DNA from: Streptomyces sp. NRRL F-5126
GTDB lineage: Bacteria; Actinomycetota; Actinomycetes; Streptomycetales; Streptomycetaceae
Assembly: GCF_000721265.1 (NCBI RefSeq)
Contig: NZ_JOFZ01000003.1
Coordinates: 62,001-126,000 of the forward strand
DNA: 64,000 bases
Direction of reading: 5' to 3'
The position numbers were made by a program, and so were the translations under genes. Below are positions 8,898 through 16,676 of this stretch, one piece after another. Numbering within the stretch: position 1 is the stretch's first letter; every line of letters begins with the position of its first letter. A model generated the notes under the pieces. That model ran no database searches. It was not told the DNA's origin and was given only the letters and a program-made list of their open reading frames with translations.

Positions 8898-9493
8898 CCG
8901 CGCGCGCCGTCCCGTCCGCCGCGGAAGGCGGCGTGCACTCCCCCGCAGGCGTCCGCGTACGCGCGATGGGGTTCGGCGACTGCGCGGCGGTGGCCGCGGT
9001 GCGCGTGGGGGGCTGGCGGTTCGCGTACGAGGGGATGATGCCGCGCGCGTTCCTGGAGGCGATGAGCGTCGAGGCGGACACCGCCGTGCGGCGTGCGCAG
9101 TTCCTCGCGGCCGGTGACCGGGTCGTCAACCTCGTCGCGGAGCGTGCGGGAGAGGTGGTCGGCTGGGGTTGCTGGGGGCCGGCCAGGGACGAGGACGCCC
9201 CGGCGGGCACGGCGGAGTTGTACGCGCTCTACGTGCGGCCCGGCCACGTCGCGAGCGGCGTGGGGCGGGCTCTGATGGCCGAGGTGGTGGCTCGGGCCGT
9301 GGACGCGGGCTCCGCGCGCATATGGCTGTGGGTGGCGGCCGGCAACGCACGGGCGCGCCGCTTCTACGGACTGGCGGGGTTCGCGGCCGACGGCGCGGGG
9401 AGTTCGCAGGAGTACGCGGGGGTGCCGGTGCCAGAGGTGCGTTACGCGAGGGAGTTGAGCGCGCGGCCCGCGGCAGCCGCCAGCCGCGGATGA
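8894..9493 (+). CDS. GNAT-family N-acetyltransferase
   Basis: The 199-residue product starts at the GTG that overlaps the RidA stop. After ~25 variable residues comes a GNAT fold; motif A reads LYVRPGHVASGVGRALMAEV (around residue 110-130), the acetyl-CoA pyrophosphate loop with the form Q/R-x-x-G-x-G/A. WLWVAAGNARARRFYGLAGF is the motif B region. The acceptor substrate is unknown. Coupling to RidA suggests co-expression rather than a known pathway. Its last 52 bp overlap the convergent HEAT-repeat gene. Confidence 0.85.
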   Translation: MTARAVPSAAEGGVHSPAGVRVRAMGFGDCAAVAAVRVGGWRFAYEGMMPRAFLEAMSVEADTAVRRAQFLAAGDRVVNLVAERAGEVVGWGCWGPARDEDAPAGTAELYALYVRPGHVASGVGRALMAEVVARAVDAGSARIWLWVAAGNARARRFYGLAGFAADGAGSSQEYAGVPVPEVRYARELSARPAAAASRG

Positions 9494-10035
9494 CCGAGCG
9501 CGGCGCGCAGCACGGGCGCGGCGCGGCGGTCTCCCAGTGCGCCGAGTCCCTCCACGCAGGCGAGCGCGACGCGCCAGTGCGGCTCGCCGGGAGCCAGCAG
9601 CCCGTCGAGAGCCGTGATCAGTGCCGGTACGGACTCGGGCGCGCGCAGCCGCGCCAGCAGGCGCACGGGGTGCAGGGCGTAGGCGGTGCGCAGCGGGTTG
9701 GTGGCGAGCGCGGCGGCCGCGCGCGGGGTGCGCGGGTCGCCGAGCCGCGCGAGGGCGTGGGAAGCGGCGACGCAGCGCTCGGGGTCGCGGTGGTTGAGCA
9801 GCAGGACCAGCGCTTCGAAGGCGCGCGTGTCCCGGGCGCAGCCGAGCCGGTAGGCGGCGATCTCGCGTGCCCAGAGCGGCTGTCGGGGCGCGACGAGGAC
9901 GGTGGCGAGCTTTTCGGCGTCACGGGTGCGCAGCAGGTCGTCGCAGGTGGACGAACCCCGTGACTCCTCGCGTACCCGGTCGGCGAGGTCGAGGAAGTCG
10001 GCGTCCGAGGCGTCCGTACCGTCCAAGGCGTTCAT
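9442..10035 (-). CDS. HEAT-repeat (PBS-lyase-like) protein
   Basis: The 197-residue product starts at MNALDGTDASD (ATG 10033-10035); earlier in-frame starts to 10188 add an Arg-rich tail unlike a protein start. From about residue 45 it has repeated ~30-residue helical pairs: REIAAYRLGCARDTRAFEAL, ASHALARLGDPRTPRAAAAL, and ACVEGLGALGDRRAAPVLRA. The A-x-x-x-L-x-x-L-G-D-x-R-x-x-x-x-L pattern is diagnostic of HEAT repeats, which usually mediate protein binding. No enzymatic residue is apparent. Partner unknown. Confidence 0.75.
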   Translation of the reverse strand: MNALDGTDASDADFLDLADRVREESRGSSTCDDLLRTRDAEKLATVLVAPRQPLWAREIAAYRLGCARDTRAFEALVLLLNHRDPERCVAASHALARLGDPRTPRAAAALATNPLRTAYALHPVRLLARLRAPESVPALITALDGLLAPGEPHWRVALACVEGLGALGDRRAAPVLRAALGHPRLAAAAGRALNSLA

Positions 10036-10360
10036 GTGCCGTGAGCGTATCCGTGGCCGGCGGGTGGCGCAGGGCACACGGGGAAGTCCGGCGCCGGGGT
10101 CTGGCGCGCTCGTTACCGGTCGGTTAACCTCAAATGAGCGGGCGGCCGGTGACGCAGCCGCCCGGGGCGCCGTCGGTTCGGCGCCCACGGCGTCGGCGAC
10201 AGCCGGCGCACGGCGGCGTCACCGCCCCGAGTGACCGGGCGGCGCACGCTGCCTCTCGGCACCTCATGCCGCTTTCGCGACGCGACCACGGGACAGGGTC
10301 CGTCGGCATCCTCCGGCGCGCCACGGGCGTGCCGGGCAGCCGCTTCCCCTGGAGTCCCTG
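10036..10360. other. intergenic region upstream of the acyl-CoA island
   Basis: This 325-bp non-coding stretch lies between the divergent HEAT gene and the 3-hydroxyacyl-CoA dehydrogenase. It holds a GGTTAACC palindrome at 10122-10129 within an imperfect wider repeat (GTTACCGGTCGGTTAAC, 10112-10128), and a GGCAC-N3-ATGCC site at 10258-10270. No convincing -10/-35 pair is visible. GGAG precedes the ATG at 10361. Confidence 0.5.
10258..10270. promoter_or_regulatory. imperfect GGCAC-N3-GTGCC operator-like site before the hydroxyacyl-CoA dehydrogenase
   Basis: GGCAC-CTC-ATGCC pairs in four of five arm positions and resembles the sites before the TetR gene (12140) and ccr (13087, 13129). It lies 90 bp before the start codon. 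It is the weakest member of the set. Confidence 0.35.
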
Positions 10361-12130
10361 ATGGACATCTCCACCATCGCCGTTGTCGGCCTCGGCACCA
10401 TGGGCACGGGCCTCGCCGAGGCCCTGGTCCTCGCGGGCCGCGAGGTCATCGGCATCGACACCGACCCCGAGGCCGCCGCGCGCGCCTCGACCGCCCTCGA
10501 AGCGTCGACGGCGCGCGCCGCACGCCGCGGCGACCTGACGGAACATCAACGGTGCGCCGCGATCGCCGGGTTGCGCACTTTCACCGATGTGCGCGCCGCC
10601 GCAGACGCCGACCTCGTCGTCGAGGTGGTGCCCGAGTCGTACGAGGACAAGTGCCGCGTCCTGCGCGCCCTGGACGACGTGGTGCGGCCCGGCACGGTCC
10701 TCGCCACCGGCACGAACGCGCTGTCGGTGACGCGTCTCGCGGCCGGCACCAGGCATCCGGAGCGTGTGGTGGGCATGCACTTCTTCCACCCGGCGCCGGT
10801 GATGCGTCTCGTGGAGGTGGTGCGTACGGCCTTCACCTCGCGCGCCGCCCTCGACACGGTCACGGACCTCGCGCGCGACCTGGGCAAGGAGCCGATCGCG
10901 GCGGGCGACAGGCCGGGGTTCGTCGCCGACGGGCTGCTGTTCTGCTACCTCAATCAGGCGGCGGCGATGTACGAGTCCGGGTACGCGTCCCGTGACGACA
11001 TCGACGCGGCGATGCGGCTCGGTTGCGGCCTGCCGATGGGCCCGCTCGCGCTGCTCGACCTGATCGGCGTGGACACCGCCCGCACGGTGCTCGACGCGAT
11101 GTACGACGCGTCGGGCGACCGCCTGCACGCGCCGGCGCCGGTCCTCGGCCAGCTGTCCGAGGCGGGCTTGACCGGGCGCAAGGCGGGCCGCGGCTTCTAC
11201 GCGTACGGCGCCGACGGCGAGCGCACCGGTCCTGGCGGCGCGGCTCCGGGCGCCGCGGGGGCCGCCGCACCGGCGGGTGTGCGCACGGTCGGCATCGCCG
11301 GTTCGGGGACGATGGCGGCGGGTATCGCCGAGGTCTTCGCGAAGTCCGGCCACGAGGTCGTCCTCGCGGGGCGTACGGCGGGCAAGGCGGCGGCCGCCAG
11401 GGAACGTATCGCCAAGTCGCTTCGTCGGTCTGTCGACAAGAAGAGAATGTCGGAGGACATCGCGGACGCCGTGCTCGCCCGGGTCGCGCCCGCCGGTGCG
11501 CCGGACGCCCTCGGCGGGGCCGACCTGGTGCTGGAGGCGGTGGCCGAGGACCTCTCGGTGAAGCGGGAACTGTTCAGGACGCTGGACGGCGTCTGCCGCG
11601 AGGGCGCGGTGCTCGCCACCACGACGTCCTCGCTCCCGGTGATCGCGTGTGCCAGGGCGACCGGCAGGCCGCAGGACGTGGCCGGGATGCACTTCTTCAA
11701 CCCCGCGCCCGCGATGCGGCTCGTCGAGGTGGTCCGCACCGTCCTGACCGGGGACGCGGCGCACGCGACGGTCCGCGGGGCGGCCCTCGCGGCGGGCAAG
11801 CACCCGGTGGACTGCGGCGACCGGGCGGGCTTCATCGTCAACGCCCTGCTGTTCCCGTACCTGAACAACGCGGTGAAGATGGTGCAGGACCACTATGCGA
11901 CCGCCGACGACATCGACATCGCCATGAGGCTGGGCGCCGGGTACCCGATGGGTCCTTTCGAGCTGCTCGACGTCGTGGGGCTGGACGTCTCACTCGCCAT
12001 CGAGCGCGTGCTGCACCGTGAGTTCCGCGATCCGGGGCTCGCTCCGGCGCCGCTGCTCGAACACCTGGTGGCGGCCGGGTTCCTGGGCCGCAAGACGGGC
12101 CGCGGGTTCCGGGCGTACGCACACAGGTGA
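10361..12130 (+). CDS. tandem-domain 3-hydroxyacyl-CoA (3-hydroxybutyryl-CoA) dehydrogenase
   Basis: The 589-residue product is two full 3-hydroxyacyl-CoA dehydrogenase units in tandem, at residues ~1-285 and ~305-589, joined by a Gly/Ala/Pro-rich linker. Each has a Rossmann loop (GLGTMGTGLAE; GSGTMAAGIAE), the catalytic His motif (GMHFFHPAPVMRLVEVVRT; GMHFFNPAPAMRLVEVVRT) and the helical C-terminal domain ending in GRKAGRGFYAY or GRKTGRGFRAY. It probably interconverts acetoacetyl-CoA and 3-hydroxybutyryl-CoA with NAD(P)H. That would feed crotonyl-CoA to the ccr product encoded nearby. Single-domain enzymes are the usual form, so the duplication may give a built-in dimer. Both active sites look intact. 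Confidence 0.88.
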   Translation: MDISTIAVVGLGTMGTGLAEALVLAGREVIGIDTDPEAAARASTALEASTARAARRGDLTEHQRCAAIAGLRTFTDVRAAADADLVVEVVPESYEDKCRVLRALDDVVRPGTVLATGTNALSVTRLAAGTRHPERVVGMHFFHPAPVMRLVEVVRTAFTSRAALDTVTDLARDLGKEPIAAGDRPGFVADGLLFCYLNQAAAMYESGYASRDDIDAAMRLGCGLPMGPLALLDLIGVDTARTVLDAMYDASGDRLHAPAPVLGQLSEAGLTGRKAGRGFYAYGADGERTGPGGAAPGAAGAAAPAGVRTVGIAGSGTMAAGIAEVFAKSGHEVVLAGRTAGKAAAARERIAKSLRRSVDKKRMSEDIADAVLARVAPAGAPDALGGADLVLEAVAEDLSVKRELFRTLDGVCREGAVLATTTSSLPVIACARATGRPQDVAGMHFFNPAPAMRLVEVVRTVLTGDAAHATVRGAALAAGKHPVDCGDRAGFIVNALLFPYLNNAVKMVQDHYATADDIDIAMRLGAGYPMGPFELLDVVGLDVSLAIERVLHREFRDPGLAPAPLLEHLVAAGFLGRKTGRGFRAYAHR

Positions 12131-12139
12131 GGGGTCTAC

Positions 12140-12152
12140 GGCACACAGTGCC
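12140..12152. promoter_or_regulatory. GGCAC-N3-GTGCC operator before the TetR gene
   Basis: GGCAC-ACA-GTGCC is a perfect palindrome ending 24 bp before the TetR start at 12177. It would overlap the -35 region of a promoter whose -10 is TAGGTT (12165-12170). That -10 is only six bases from the ATG, allowing a leaderless transcript. It is the same motif as before ccr, which suggests autoregulation by the TetR protein. Confidence 0.55.
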
Positions 12153-12176
12153 ACCTTCTTGGAGTAGGTTCGCCCT

Positions 12177-12983
12177 ATGTCGCAGCCGGCCAAACCCTCA
12201 CGTACGCGCGCAAGATCCGACGCCCCCGTGAGCGCCGCGTCCACCAAAGCGGCGGCGCAGCGCCTGAAGATGCGCCGGGAGCTCGCGTCGGCGGCGATGG
12301 AGCTCTTCGCCACCAAGGGGTACGAGGCGACGACGGTCGACGAGATCGCGGCGGCCGCGGGGGTCGCGAGGAGGACGTTCTTCCGCCACTTCCGCTCCAA
12401 GGAGGAGGCGATCTTCCCGGACCACGACGACACGCTCGTGCGTGCGGAGGCCGTGCTCACCGCGGCCCCGCCGAACGAGCACCCGCTGGACACCGTGTGC
12501 CGCGGCATCAAGGAGGTCATGCGGATGTACGCGGCCTCCCCCGCGCTGTCCGTGGAGCGCTACCGGCTGACGCGCGAGGTGCCGGCGCTGCGGGAGCGCG
12601 AGATCGCCTCGGTCGCGCGCTACGAGCGCCTGTTCACCCGCTATCTGCTGCGCCACTTCGACGAGCACGAGCACACGGGCGGCAATGACGAGCCCCTGCT
12701 CGCCAAGGTGGCGGCGTCCGCCGTCGTCACCGCGCACAACCATGTGCTGCGCCGGTGGCTGCGCGCGGGCGGCAAGGGCGACGTGGAGACGCAGCTGGAT
12801 CACGCCTTCGGGATCGTGCGGTCGGCGTTCGGCACGGGGTTCGCGGCCGGCGCCGTCGCCACCGCCGAAAGGCCGGCGGCGACGGCGCGCACGAGCAGCG
12901 ATGTGCTCGTCGCGGTGGCGCGCACCGATGCGCCCCTGGACGAGGTCATGCGCACGATCCAGCAGGCGCTGAAGGAGGCCTGA
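12177..12983 (+). CDS. TetR-family regulator of the ethylmalonyl-CoA island
   Basis: The 268-residue product has a TetR N-terminal DNA-binding domain at residues ~35-80 (ATTVDEIAAAAGVARRTFFRHF), preceded by a ~28-residue basic and polar tail. The C-terminal ligand domain is long for the family and presumably senses an acyl-CoA or related metabolite, but no ligand can be read from sequence. Its place between the hydroxyacyl-CoA dehydrogenase and the ccr operon, together with palindromes of one kind before all three, make it the probable local regulator. The ATG lacks a strong close ribosome site; it may be leaderless. Confidence 0.88.
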   Translation: MSQPAKPSRTRARSDAPVSAASTKAAAQRLKMRRELASAAMELFATKGYEATTVDEIAAAAGVARRTFFRHFRSKEEAIFPDHDDTLVRAEAVLTAAPPNEHPLDTVCRGIKEVMRMYAASPALSVERYRLTREVPALREREIASVARYERLFTRYLLRHFDEHEHTGGNDEPLLAKVAASAVVTAHNHVLRRWLRAGGKGDVETQLDHAFGIVRSAFGTGFAAGAVATAERPAATARTSSDVLVAVARTDAPLDEVMRTIQQALKEA

Positions 12984-13086
12984 GCCGCCGCATCGGCACC
13001 CCGTGCCGCACCGCCCTCCTCCGCCGCGCGCGGGGAGGGCGGTGGTGTGTTCCGGGGTGGTCCGCCTGCGCGATGATCGATCATGT

Positions 13087-13099
13087 GACACTCAGTGCC
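13087..13099. promoter_or_regulatory. upstream GGCAC-type operator of ccr
   Basis: GACAC-TCA-GTGCC matches 11 of 13 bases of the site before the TetR gene. It starts 42 bp (about four helical turns) before the second ccr site at 13129, so two repressor dimers could bind the same face of the DNA. A CATAAT hexamer follows at 13101. Confidence 0.5.
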
Positions 13100-13119
13100 G
13101 CATAATCGCCATGAAAGTC

Positions 13120-13148
13120 TTGCCACGCGGCACCGCGTGCCATACCTT
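13120..13148 (+). promoter_or_regulatory. ccr promoter with embedded operator
   Basis: TTGCCA at 13120-13125 and TACCTT at 13143-13148 are 17 bases apart, close to the housekeeping sigma consensus. The perfect palindrome GGCAC-CGC-GTGCC (13129-13141) fills the spacer. A protein bound there would block RNA polymerase, the textbook arrangement for a TetR-type repressor. Confidence 0.6.
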
Positions 13149-13311
13149 GTAGTGGTCCGGCCTGTCCCCGCGGGTGACACCCCCGCGTCGCCGGACGCCT
13201 GCGTCACAGGCACCTCAAACCTCACCGCGCCCGAACGGCGCGCGCCCCACCCGCCGAACCGACGGCACCCTCCACACCCGACAGCTCAGCAAGGCCCACC
13301 CGGAGGTTCCC

Positions 13312-14667
13312 GTGAAGGACATCCTGGACGCCATACAGTCCGCCGACGCCACATCAGCGGACTTCGCCGCGCTCCCCCTGCCCGACTCCTACCGCGCCGT
13401 CACCGTCCGCAAGGACGAGTCCGCGATGTTCGAGGGCGTCGCCACGCGCGACAAGGACCCACGCAAGTCGCTGCACATCGACGACGTGCCCGTGCCCGAA
13501 CTCGGCCCCGGTGAGGCCATCGTCGCCGTGATGGCCAGCTCCGTGAACTACAACTCGGTGTGGACGTCGATCTTCGAGCCGCTGCCGACGTTCGGCTTCC
13601 TTGAGCGCTACGGCAGGCTCAGCCCGCTCGCCGCGCGCCACGACCTGCCGTACCACGTGATCGGCTCCGACCTCGCCGGCGTCGTGCTGCGCACCGGTCC
13701 TGGCGTGAACGCCTGGCGGCCGGGCGACCGGGTCGTCGCACACTGCCTGTCCGTCGAGTTGGAGAGTTCCGACGGGCACAACGACACGATGCTCGATCCC
13801 GAGCAGCGCATCTGGGGCTTCGAGACCAACTTCGGCGGCCTCGCCGAGCTGGCGCTGGTGAAGTCCAACCAGCTCATGCCCAAGCCCGACCACCTGAGCT
13901 GGGAGGAGGCCGCGGCGCCCGGGCTCGTGAACTCCACCGCGTACCGGCAGCTGGTGTCACGCAACGGCGCGGGGATGAAGCAGGGCGACAACGTGCTCAT
14001 CTGGGGCGCGAGCGGCGGACTCGGCTCCTACGCCACGCAGTTCGCCCTCGCGGGCGGAGCCAACCCCATCTGCGTCGTGTCCAGCGGGCAGAAGGCCGAG
14101 TTGTGCCGGCGCATGGGCGCGGAGGCCGTCATCGACCGCACCGCGGACGGCTACCGGTTCTGGCGCGACGGGTCGCACCAGGATCCGCGCGAGTGGAAGC
14201 GGTTCGGGGCACGCATCCGCGAGCTGACGGGCGGCGAGGACGTCGACATCGTCTTCGAGCACCCGGGCCGTGAGACCTTCGGCGCCAGTGTGTTCGTGAC
14301 GCGCAAGGGCGGCACGATCGTCACCTGCGCCTCCACCTCGGGCTACACGCACGAGTACGACAACCGCTACCTGTGGATGTCGCTCAAGCGCATCGTCGGC
14401 TCCCACTTCGCCAACTACCGGGAGGCGTGGGAGGCCAACCGGCTGGTGGCCAAGGGGAAGATCCATCCCACGCTGTCGAAGGTGTACGCGCTGGACGACA
14501 CCGGCCAGGCCGCGTACGACGTGCACCGCAACCTGCACCAGGGCAAGGTCGGTGTGCTCGCGCTCGCCCCGCGCGAGGGGCTCGGCGTGCGCGACGAGGA
14601 GACCAGGGCCCGGCACATCGACGCGATCAACCTCTTCCGTCCCCAGCCGGCGGCGGTGGCCGCGTGA
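13312..14667 (+). CDS. ccr: crotonyl-CoA carboxylase/reductase
   Basis: This 451-residue zinc-free medium-chain dehydrogenase reductively carboxylates crotonyl-CoA to (2S)-ethylmalonyl-CoA with NADPH and CO2. The four CO2-holding residues known from the Kitasatospora setae enzyme occur here at the same numbers: Asn81 (SSVNYNSVW), Phe170 and Glu171 (WGFETNFGG) and His365 (VGSHFANY). The NADPH loop is WGASGGLGSY near residue 231. The GTG start at 13312 has GGAGG spaced five bases away. It leads an operon in which each gene overlaps or abuts the next, and its stop overlaps the mutase start (GTGA). It also supplies an extender unit for polyketides. Confidence 0.96.
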   Translation: MKDILDAIQSADATSADFAALPLPDSYRAVTVRKDESAMFEGVATRDKDPRKSLHIDDVPVPELGPGEAIVAVMASSVNYNSVWTSIFEPLPTFGFLERYGRLSPLAARHDLPYHVIGSDLAGVVLRTGPGVNAWRPGDRVVAHCLSVELESSDGHNDTMLDPEQRIWGFETNFGGLAELALVKSNQLMPKPDHLSWEEAAAPGLVNSTAYRQLVSRNGAGMKQGDNVLIWGASGGLGSYATQFALAGGANPICVVSSGQKAELCRRMGAEAVIDRTADGYRFWRDGSHQDPREWKRFGARIRELTGGEDVDIVFEHPGRETFGASVFVTRKGGTIVTCASTSGYTHEYDNRYLWMSLKRIVGSHFANYREAWEANRLVAKGKIHPTLSKVYALDDTGQAAYDVHRNLHQGKVGVLALAPREGLGVRDEETRARHIDAINLFRPQPAAVAA

Positions 14668-16676
14668 CCGCGCCGGCCAGGGACCGGCCCTGGCTGATGC
14701 GCACCTACGCGGGCCACTCCACCGCCGAGGCCACCAACGCGCTGTACCTGCGGGGGCTCGCGCGGGGCCAGACGGGACTGTCCGTCGCGTTCGACCTGCC
14801 CACGCAGACCGGCTACGACCCCGACCACCCCCTGGCGCGCGGCGAGGTGGGCCGCGTCGGTGTGCCCGTGTCCCATCTGGGCGACATGCGGCGGCTGTTC
14901 GACTCCATTCCGCTGGAGCGCACCAACACGTCGATGACGATCAACGCCACCGCGCTGTGGATGTTCGCGCTGTACCAGGTGGTGGCCGAGGAGCAGGGCG
15001 CGTCGCCCGGCGCTTTGCGCGGCACCACGCAGAACGACATCGTCAAGGAGTACCTGTCGCGCGGCACATACGTGTTCCCTCCGGGGCCGAGCCTCAGGCT
15101 GACCACCGATCTCATCGCGTACACCGTGCGCTGCGCGCCCCGCTGGAACCCCGTCAACATCTGCAGCTACCACCTGCAGGAGGCGGGCGCGACGCCCGTC
15201 CAGGAGATCGCGTACGCGCTGTCGACGGCGATCGCCGTCCTCGACGCGGTACGGGCGGGCGGGCAGGTGTCCGAGGCCGACTTCGGCGAGGTGGTGGGGC
15301 GTGTCTCGTTCTTCGTGAACGCGGGTGTCCGCTTCGTCGAGGAGATGTGCAAGATGCGGGCCTTCACCCGGCTGTGGGACCGCGTCACGCGCGAGCGGTA
15401 CGGGATCGAGGACGCGGCGGCGCGCCGCTTCCGCTACGGCGTGCAGGTCAACTCGCTGGGCCTGACGGAGGCGCAGCCGGAGAACAACGTTCAGCGCATC
15501 GTGCTGGAGATGCTGGCCGTCACGCTGTCGAAGGGCGCGCGGGCGCGTGCGGTGCAGCTGCCCGCATGGAACGAGGCGCTCGGGCTGCCGCGCCCCTGGG
15601 ACCAGCAGTGGTCGCTGCGTGTGCAGCAGGTGCTCGCGCACGAGAGCGACCTGCTGGAGTACCCGGACCTGTTCGACGGCTCGCCCGTCGTCGAGGCGAA
15701 GGTCGCGGAGCTCGCCGAGGGCGCGTGCGCCGAGATGGAGCGGATCGAGGAGCGCGGCGGGCTGCTGGCCGCGGTCGAGTCCGGCTATCTCAAGTCGCAA
15801 CTGGTCGCCTCGCACGCGCGGCGGCGCGCCGCCGTCGAGTCGGGCGAGGCCAAGGTCGTCGGGGTGAACTGCCACGAGACGACGGAGCCGAGCCCGCTGA
15901 CGGCGGACCTGGACACGGCCGTCCTGACGGTGGACCCGGCGACGGAGGCAGGGGTGGTGTCGGCGCTCGCCGCCTGGCGCGCGGGGCGTGACGAGCCCCG
16001 CGCGCGGGAGGCACTCGCCCGCCTCGCACGAGCCGCGGAGGGAAGCGGCAACCTGATGGACGTGAGCCTCGAATGCGCGCGCGCCGGAGTGACGACCGGC
16101 GAGTGGGCGGGCGCGCTGCGGACCGTGTTCGGTGAGTTCCGCGCGCCCACCGGGGTGGCCGGCGCGCCCGTCGCCGAGGCGGCGCCCGAGGGCTCGCCGC
16201 TCGCCGCCGTGCGCGCGAAGGTGGCGGCCACCGCGGCCGGTCTCGGCGCGGGGCGGCTGCGTCTCCTGGTGGGCAAACCGGGGCTCGACGGCCACTCCAA
16301 CGGCGCCGAGCAGATCGCGGTGCGCGCGCGTGACGCCGGGTTCGAGGTGGTGTACCAGGGCATCAGGCTCACGCCCGAGCAGATCGTGGCGGCGGCGCTC
16401 GCGGAGGACGTGCACTGCGTCGGCCTGTCCATCCTGTCCGGTTCGCACACCGCGCTCGTCCCCGACGTGCTGAGGCGGCTGCGGGACGCCGGCGGAGGCG
16501 ACATCCCCGTGGTGGTCGGCGGCATCATCCCGGCCGCCGACGCGGCCGCCCTGCGCGCGGCCGGCGTGGCCGCCGTGTTCACCCCGAAGGACTTCGGCAT
16601 CACCGAGATCATCGGCCGTATCGTCGACGAGATACGCCGTGCCGCCAAGCTCGACCCCCAGGAGGTCCCCGCATGA
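14664..16676 (+). CDS. meaA: ethylmalonyl-CoA mutase (MeaA type)
   Basis: The 670-residue B12-dependent mutase converts (2R)-ethylmalonyl-CoA to methylsuccinyl-CoA. The catalytic barrel covers residues ~1-510 (YAGHSTAEATNALYLRGLARG, AFDLPTQTGYDPDHP, RTNTSMTINATA, GTTQNDIVKEYLSRGTYVFP). The C-terminal cobalamin domain from ~525 has the lower-ligand motif DGHSNG inside GKPGLDGHSNGAEQI. Fusion of both domains in one chain and position after ccr distinguish it from two-subunit methylmalonyl-CoA mutase. The GTG start overlaps the ccr stop. The epimerase that would invert (2S)-ethylmalonyl-CoA is not in the window. Confidence 0.94.
   Translation: MTAPARDRPWLMRTYAGHSTAEATNALYLRGLARGQTGLSVAFDLPTQTGYDPDHPLARGEVGRVGVPVSHLGDMRRLFDSIPLERTNTSMTINATALWMFALYQVVAEEQGASPGALRGTTQNDIVKEYLSRGTYVFPPGPSLRLTTDLIAYTVRCAPRWNPVNICSYHLQEAGATPVQEIAYALSTAIAVLDAVRAGGQVSEADFGEVVGRVSFFVNAGVRFVEEMCKMRAFTRLWDRVTRERYGIEDAAARRFRYGVQVNSLGLTEAQPENNVQRIVLEMLAVTLSKGARARAVQLPAWNEALGLPRPWDQQWSLRVQQVLAHESDLLEYPDLFDGSPVVEAKVAELAEGACAEMERIEERGGLLAAVESGYLKSQLVASHARRRAAVESGEAKVVGVNCHETTEPSPLTADLDTAVLTVDPATEAGVVSALAAWRAGRDEPRAREALARLARAAEGSGNLMDVSLECARAGVTTGEWAGALRTVFGEFRAPTGVAGAPVAEAAPEGSPLAAVRAKVAATAAGLGAGRLRLLVGKPGLDGHSNGAEQIAVRARDAGFEVVYQGIRLTPEQIVAAALAEDVHCVGLSILSGSHTALVPDVLRRLRDAGGGDIPVVVGGIIPAADAAALRAAGVAAVFTPKDFGITEIIGRIVDEIRRAAKLDPQEVPA

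Larger units (their letters stand above)
12984..13311. other. control region and leader of the ccr operon
   Basis: This 328-bp stretch has no convincing gene. It holds two GGCAC-type palindromes (13087, 13129), a CATAAT hexamer at 13101-13106, and a promoter TTGCCA-N17-TACCTT at 13120-13148. A transcript from that promoter would have a leader of about 155 bases before the GTG at 13312, which has GGAGG at 13302-13306. An in-frame extension of ccr to 13174 lacks ribosome-site support. Confidence 0.6.

Noticed and set aside
13174..13311. 46-codon N-terminal extension of ccr
   Set aside because: The extension is Pro/Arg/Thr-rich, lacks a ribosome site and would shift the known Asn81, Phe170, Glu171 and His365 positions. 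GGAGG sits at the GTG at 13312.
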